Of a DNA stretch of 64,000 bases, positions 60,535 through 64,000 are shown piece after piece. The translations under genes and the position numbers were made by a program. The stretch lies in assembly GCF_026914265.1 (NCBI RefSeq), contig NC_069130.1, forward strand, positions 11,949,700 to 12,013,699. The letters run 5' to 3'. Source of the stretch: Mya arenaria (Eukaryota; Mollusca; Bivalvia; Myida; Myidae). The notes beneath the pieces were generated by a model, which made no database searches, was not told the origin of the DNA, and saw nothing but the letters and a program-made list of their open reading frames with translations. Positions within the stretch are counted from its first letter, which is position 1, and each line of letters begins with the position of its first letter.

Positions 60535-60917
60535 ATAAAAGTAAAAATTCAGCATTCTAACATAACGTATAATACGGTCATAAATTACTCATTATAACCA
60601 GTATGTGATTCAGCAAATTATAACAATAGTTGATTATTATTACCTTTCCACCTTTAAGTATGTATAACTAACTACAATACGTAGCTTGTAAAATCCATTA
60701 GGGGAAAAAGCTTGAGAGACTGAAAGAATGTGTACGTGTGAACGGATGCGTGTGTGTTTGTGTGCGTTTGTGTGCAGGCGTGCGTGTGTGTATGAGGGGG
60801 ATTAGGGCTTATAAATAAATAAAAAACATAGAATAGTTATAATGCTATTAATGGTTTAATGTATGTGAATTGTTTTGTATTCTGTGTAAAAAAATAAATG
60901 AGAAAAAAAACTAATCG

Positions 60918-61330
60918 GGTAGTAGCAACGTTAGGCAACTTTGTGGACTTCGAACGATTCATATGTTCCTGGGAAGAAATCGCAAAACGAATTCGTCAAA
61001 AGACAGTTTATCTATATTGGCTAGTAATTAAATACAAATTGCGGACAAGAACCTAAATTCTGTAGCGGATCTGCAGCCTTACAATAACAACAAAAAATGA
61101 ATATTCACATCCTAATACATTCCTTAAACATCCTTGTATAAGTGCGTGTTAGTGATAAAAAAAATATATATTGGGATAATCAAGTTTCGATTTATACAGG
61201 CTATAGGATTATTTATAAAAAATATTGATTTTAAGTTATCATAGTTTTATTGTACTAAGTTTTATAATAGAAGTAGTATATTTCGTGAGTTTGTAGTAAA
61301 TACTGTAGGACTGTTGATATTTCGTCTCTC
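60918..61330. other. No recognised gene
   Basis: AT-rich DNA after the LINE target duplication; nothing recognised. Confidence 0.35.
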
Positions 61331-61930
61331 GAGGATTTCAATTTGGTGACAAACAAGTCAATTTTGACAGAAAATGAAGACAAAAATGTAAAAGATTCGT
61401 TAGTAAACGAACTTCAAGACAAATTTGATTAACTGAAGAAACGTTTATAGATGTTGAGTGAGCTCACAATTATTTAAAGCAAGCAAAATCTAATATTGAG
61501 CATAAAAAATAAATTATTAGGATTGCCGTTATCTCCGACGCCGGGTGAAACACCATAGATGAATATGAACCGGATGATGTTGCCAGTGATTCTGAAGACG
61601 ATAAGCGTATCAGTTAATCGGAAGGAAAGGCCACCGCCAAAACTGAGAAAGCTCAAAAGCAGCCTGGTTCAATGGCTAACTTTGGCCCTGTTGAGCATTC
61701 CCTTTCATTTCGTAGCTTCTGGAGAGGTAGAGGTTGCGGACTCATGGCGTAAGTTCATTTCGTTCAGTTTGGGCCAGTCGTTTGCTTCAATTGTGACGCT
61801 AAAGAGCACTTCGCCAGCGGATATGCCGCATAGTTCCAACATCCTGATGGCAGATTGGAATGGTCAAGGAAAACTCAATGGCAGCAGTGACAGCCTCGGT
61901 CTAGCAGCCCAAGCCAAAGTCTAGATAGTG
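61330..61930 (+). mobile_element. Retroelement gag-like fossil, probably DIRS-type
   Basis: A plus-strand stretch with an acidic DEYEPDDV..SDSEDDKRI motif followed by a basic and polar region and a CxxC..H zinc-knuckle-like segment (near 61770-61810). This arrangement resembles DIRS-family ORF1 (gag) proteins. It is broken, and no polymerase was recognised next to it. The family call is from general resemblance. Confidence 0.5.
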
Positions 61931-62990
61931 AATATAATAAGTATTAGCGTTTTTCAGACAAAACATATTTTAATCAGTCAAAATTAAAACCAGTTTAAAA
62001 CAAAATCATATTGAAATATCCTAATGGCATAAGGTTTGGAATAATTTGGCATTTTGAAAAGTAAAGGGGGCGTTGAAAGTTCTTGATTGACCATTCAGCC
62101 ACTTTTCCCATTACTGTTTGGTAAACATGCTTCATTTCGGGAATACATTTATGAACCTTTTGATTTCAAAAGGAAGTGACAACATTTATGTATATGAAAA
62201 ACGTCAACAATATTTTGTTCAAATACATTTAGTATATCATGGTAGTGAGGTTGCATTGTGTTGTGAGATGATAACTCAAATATGTTGCATTGTAGAAGTT
62301 TCCATGTTGTTTCCCTTGATAATATTTCAAATGGTGTAAAGACAGTTGTGTAAACGGTTATTTGACATTATTTGAAAAAGTTTTCAATTTTGGGAACAGC
62401 ATATTCGGATTTGTAGAAAATGGTCTCAGAAGTTAAATACGTGGCTTCTTCCGGCAGCGAAAGTTCTACTGTCCGTTACTATTATTTAGCTTTCTAGGAA
62501 TTCGGAGTATGGTGTCAAAATCAAAATCGAATAGTGCCCCAGCTTAACCGATGTAGTAGATTTGTATTAAGTGGCAGCTACTCAAGCAAATAAAATTAGC
62601 GAATCAAAATTAAAATATGTAGTATATAATATTAATTGGGCACATATTTTTGTAAAGGGAAGAAATCCATGTAGAAATGCCTGCTTAAAACTTGTATTTC
62701 GGACTGCATTAGGAGAATAGTTAAACCCGTGAACAAAAAGAATCCCATAACTATTCTTCGGAAGACTTAATAGATATTACATTTTGGTAATTACATTTGC
62801 ATGTTGTTGTTTTTTATTATTGATGTCCTTTTTTTACGACGTTCTTATATTAGCTATTTTACAGTCTTTGTATGTTATTTTATTGAAAAGTCAATGACTG
62901 ATGTCTTAGAGATGGAACTATAGTGGTAGTTTGATGGAACTCAGACCTGTTCATGTCCTGAATATTTGTGGAGAAATATGTATTTAAAAA
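61931..62990. other. No recognised gene
   Basis: AT-rich DNA. The frame at 62118-62339 has no recognised features. Confidence 0.35.
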
Positions 62991-62992
62991 AA

Positions 62993-64000
62993 GAAATTTA
63001 TAATGATTTTTCAGAAAACATATCTAGATCCGTATAAATTTAAATTCGTTATGTAAATAAATGTGTTGCACATCTATATATGATTTGTTTAAGTAGAAAT
63101 TACTTGACTTGGGTTTAGATGCCCATGGTTTGGTTGACGTTCATTTCGTTTTTGGCAGGGCTACTAAATGTACCCCAAAGTATGTCTTTAAGACTATTGC
63201 AAAGTCATGAGAAGTGGAAATGTACAATTATCTAAGACAGTTATGTGAAAGATACATTTCAAGGTTTTCAGTGACTTTGAATTAAGATTTATGATTGGTG
63301 TTTAGAAAACATAGATTGATAGAAATGTCTGAAATGTAAATTTAATGACTTGATAATGAATTATGTATTAATTTAATGCACTAAAATGCTAGAGTGTTAC
63401 CAGTTTCGAATTTGAATTTCAATTAAGATTGTTTATCGAAAAAACAATTCGTACAAATCGACAATTTTGATTTCAGTTATAGATATTTCGATAATAGTTA
63501 TTTACTACAAGCCAGGTTAAAGGGCACTCTGCTGATATTTAGTTGAACGATAGCTTGGAGCAATTGCTTTTATTGATAGTGGCTTAGTTGGCCTGGATTA
63601 GATGTTTTCATGTAAGAATAGCCAGAGCTAGATGACCTTTTGGTGGATATGTGACCTATATAGTTATAGATAGATGTTCTTTGCGATACCTTTCTTAAGG
63701 ATGCATTCTTACTCCCAAATAAGATTAACCACAATTCAAACAATTGTTTTAATATACAAAAAATGATGAATAAATGTCGAAAACAATGGTTTTTACGAAG
63801 GTATTAGGGTTCAATTTGAAAGGAAGGTACAACAAACGTGGTTTTACTACCTTATAAGACTACTACCTTATAAGACTATAGAAGATCACAGTAAATCTTT
63901 TAGCATTCACCAATCATTTAATATGTTTGCGTTTTCAGCTATTAAATTCACGGTTACAATCTTGTTATCAGTATTAAATAATTTCCATAAATGCATTATT
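62993..64000 (+). repeat. Second copy of the distal downstream flank of lectin D
   Basis: Matches 28195-29185 in the same orientation at high identity. It has small indels (GCAATCGTG absent near 63030) and a 17-bp internal duplication near 63860 (ACTACCTTATAAGACT twice). It runs off the window edge, so the repeated lectin segment probably continues. Confidence 0.85.

Larger units (their letters stand above)
54459..60908 (+). mobile_element. Nearly intact L1/Tx1-type LINE, 6450 bp
   Basis: AACTAATCG occurs at 54450-54458 and again at 60909-60917, right after a short A-run, which gives a 9-bp target duplication around a full-length element. The layout is a 349-bp 5' UTR, ORF1 (54808-55788), a 997-bp spacer, ORF2 (56786-60534 with one frameshift) and a 374-bp 3' UTR. 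The 3' UTR has a GT-rich stretch (60735-60800) and AATAAA-type sequences just before the A-run (near 60890). Only one disabling change was seen in about 4.7 kb of coding sequence, so the insertion is young. Confidence 0.88.

Noticed and set aside
54475-60704. Exact 12-bp inverted match CCCCTAATGGAT (54475-54486) and ATCCATTAGGGG (60693-60704) near the LINE ends
   Set aside because: One such 12-mer pair is expected by chance over 6 kb, and LINEs do not carry terminal inverted repeats.

Overview
The window looks like AT-rich nuclear DNA of an invertebrate animal, most likely a bivalve mollusc. The genes have introns with GT..AG borders, TATA boxes and AATAAA signals. They encode a secreted lectin family that is typically expanded in bivalves, and they sit among LINEs, tRNA-derived SINEs, MITEs, minisatellites and old DIRS-type and BEL/Pao retroelement remains. 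The species call is an inference; no host gene other than the lectins was recognised.

The core of the window is a cluster of seven small rhamnose/galactose-binding (SUEL-type) lectin loci, called A to G here. The complete gene plan is three exons: a 58-bp exon 1 (signal peptide, phase 1 intron), a 197-bp exon 2 (first two thirds of the domain, YGR motif) and a 96-bp exon 3 (DPC motif and stop), giving 116 residues with eight mature cysteines. A (+, 1901-5628) is the most divergent. B (+, 16398-18158), C (-, 21216-22976), E (+, 33192-34983) and F (-, 39358-41139) are nearly identical complete genes. D (+, 26502-27265) and G (+, 49247-50052) form a second subtype; neither has a visible exon 1.

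B-C-D (about 14.4-29.2 kb) and E-F-G (about 31.4-52.4 kb) are two direct copies of one three-gene segment in the order +, -, +. Inside each segment the first two genes are the arms of a large palindrome. Arms of the same palindrome share variants that differ from the other palindrome, which suggests arm-to-arm gene conversion. The two segments differ by indels: P1 has lost the palindrome centre, B has gained a SINE-bearing insert, and F-G has a 5.4-kb block with DIRS-type remains in place of about 0.8 kb. Between D and E lies the 3' flank of a further lectin gene without its exons. The last 1 kb of the window is another copy of sequence downstream of D, so the cluster probably continues to the right.

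Region by region: 1-1.8 kb, no recognised gene; 1.8-5.8 kb, lectin A with MITE-like hairpins in intron 1; 6.5-9.8 kb, a decayed LINE split by a 744-bp MITE; 10.3-12.2 kb, a roughly 41-bp minisatellite; 12.7-14.1 kb, a 36-bp minisatellite open in several frames; 14.5-52.4 kb, the duplicated lectin segments; 43.3-48.75 kb, DIRS-type fossils with a 107-bp tandem array and a TGCAATACTGCC array; 53.0-53.8 kb, a BEL/Pao fossil; 54459-60908, an almost intact L1/Tx1-type LINE with a 9-bp target duplication and one frameshift; 61.3-61.9 kb, a gag-like fossil; 63.0-64.0 kb, the repeated lectin flank.
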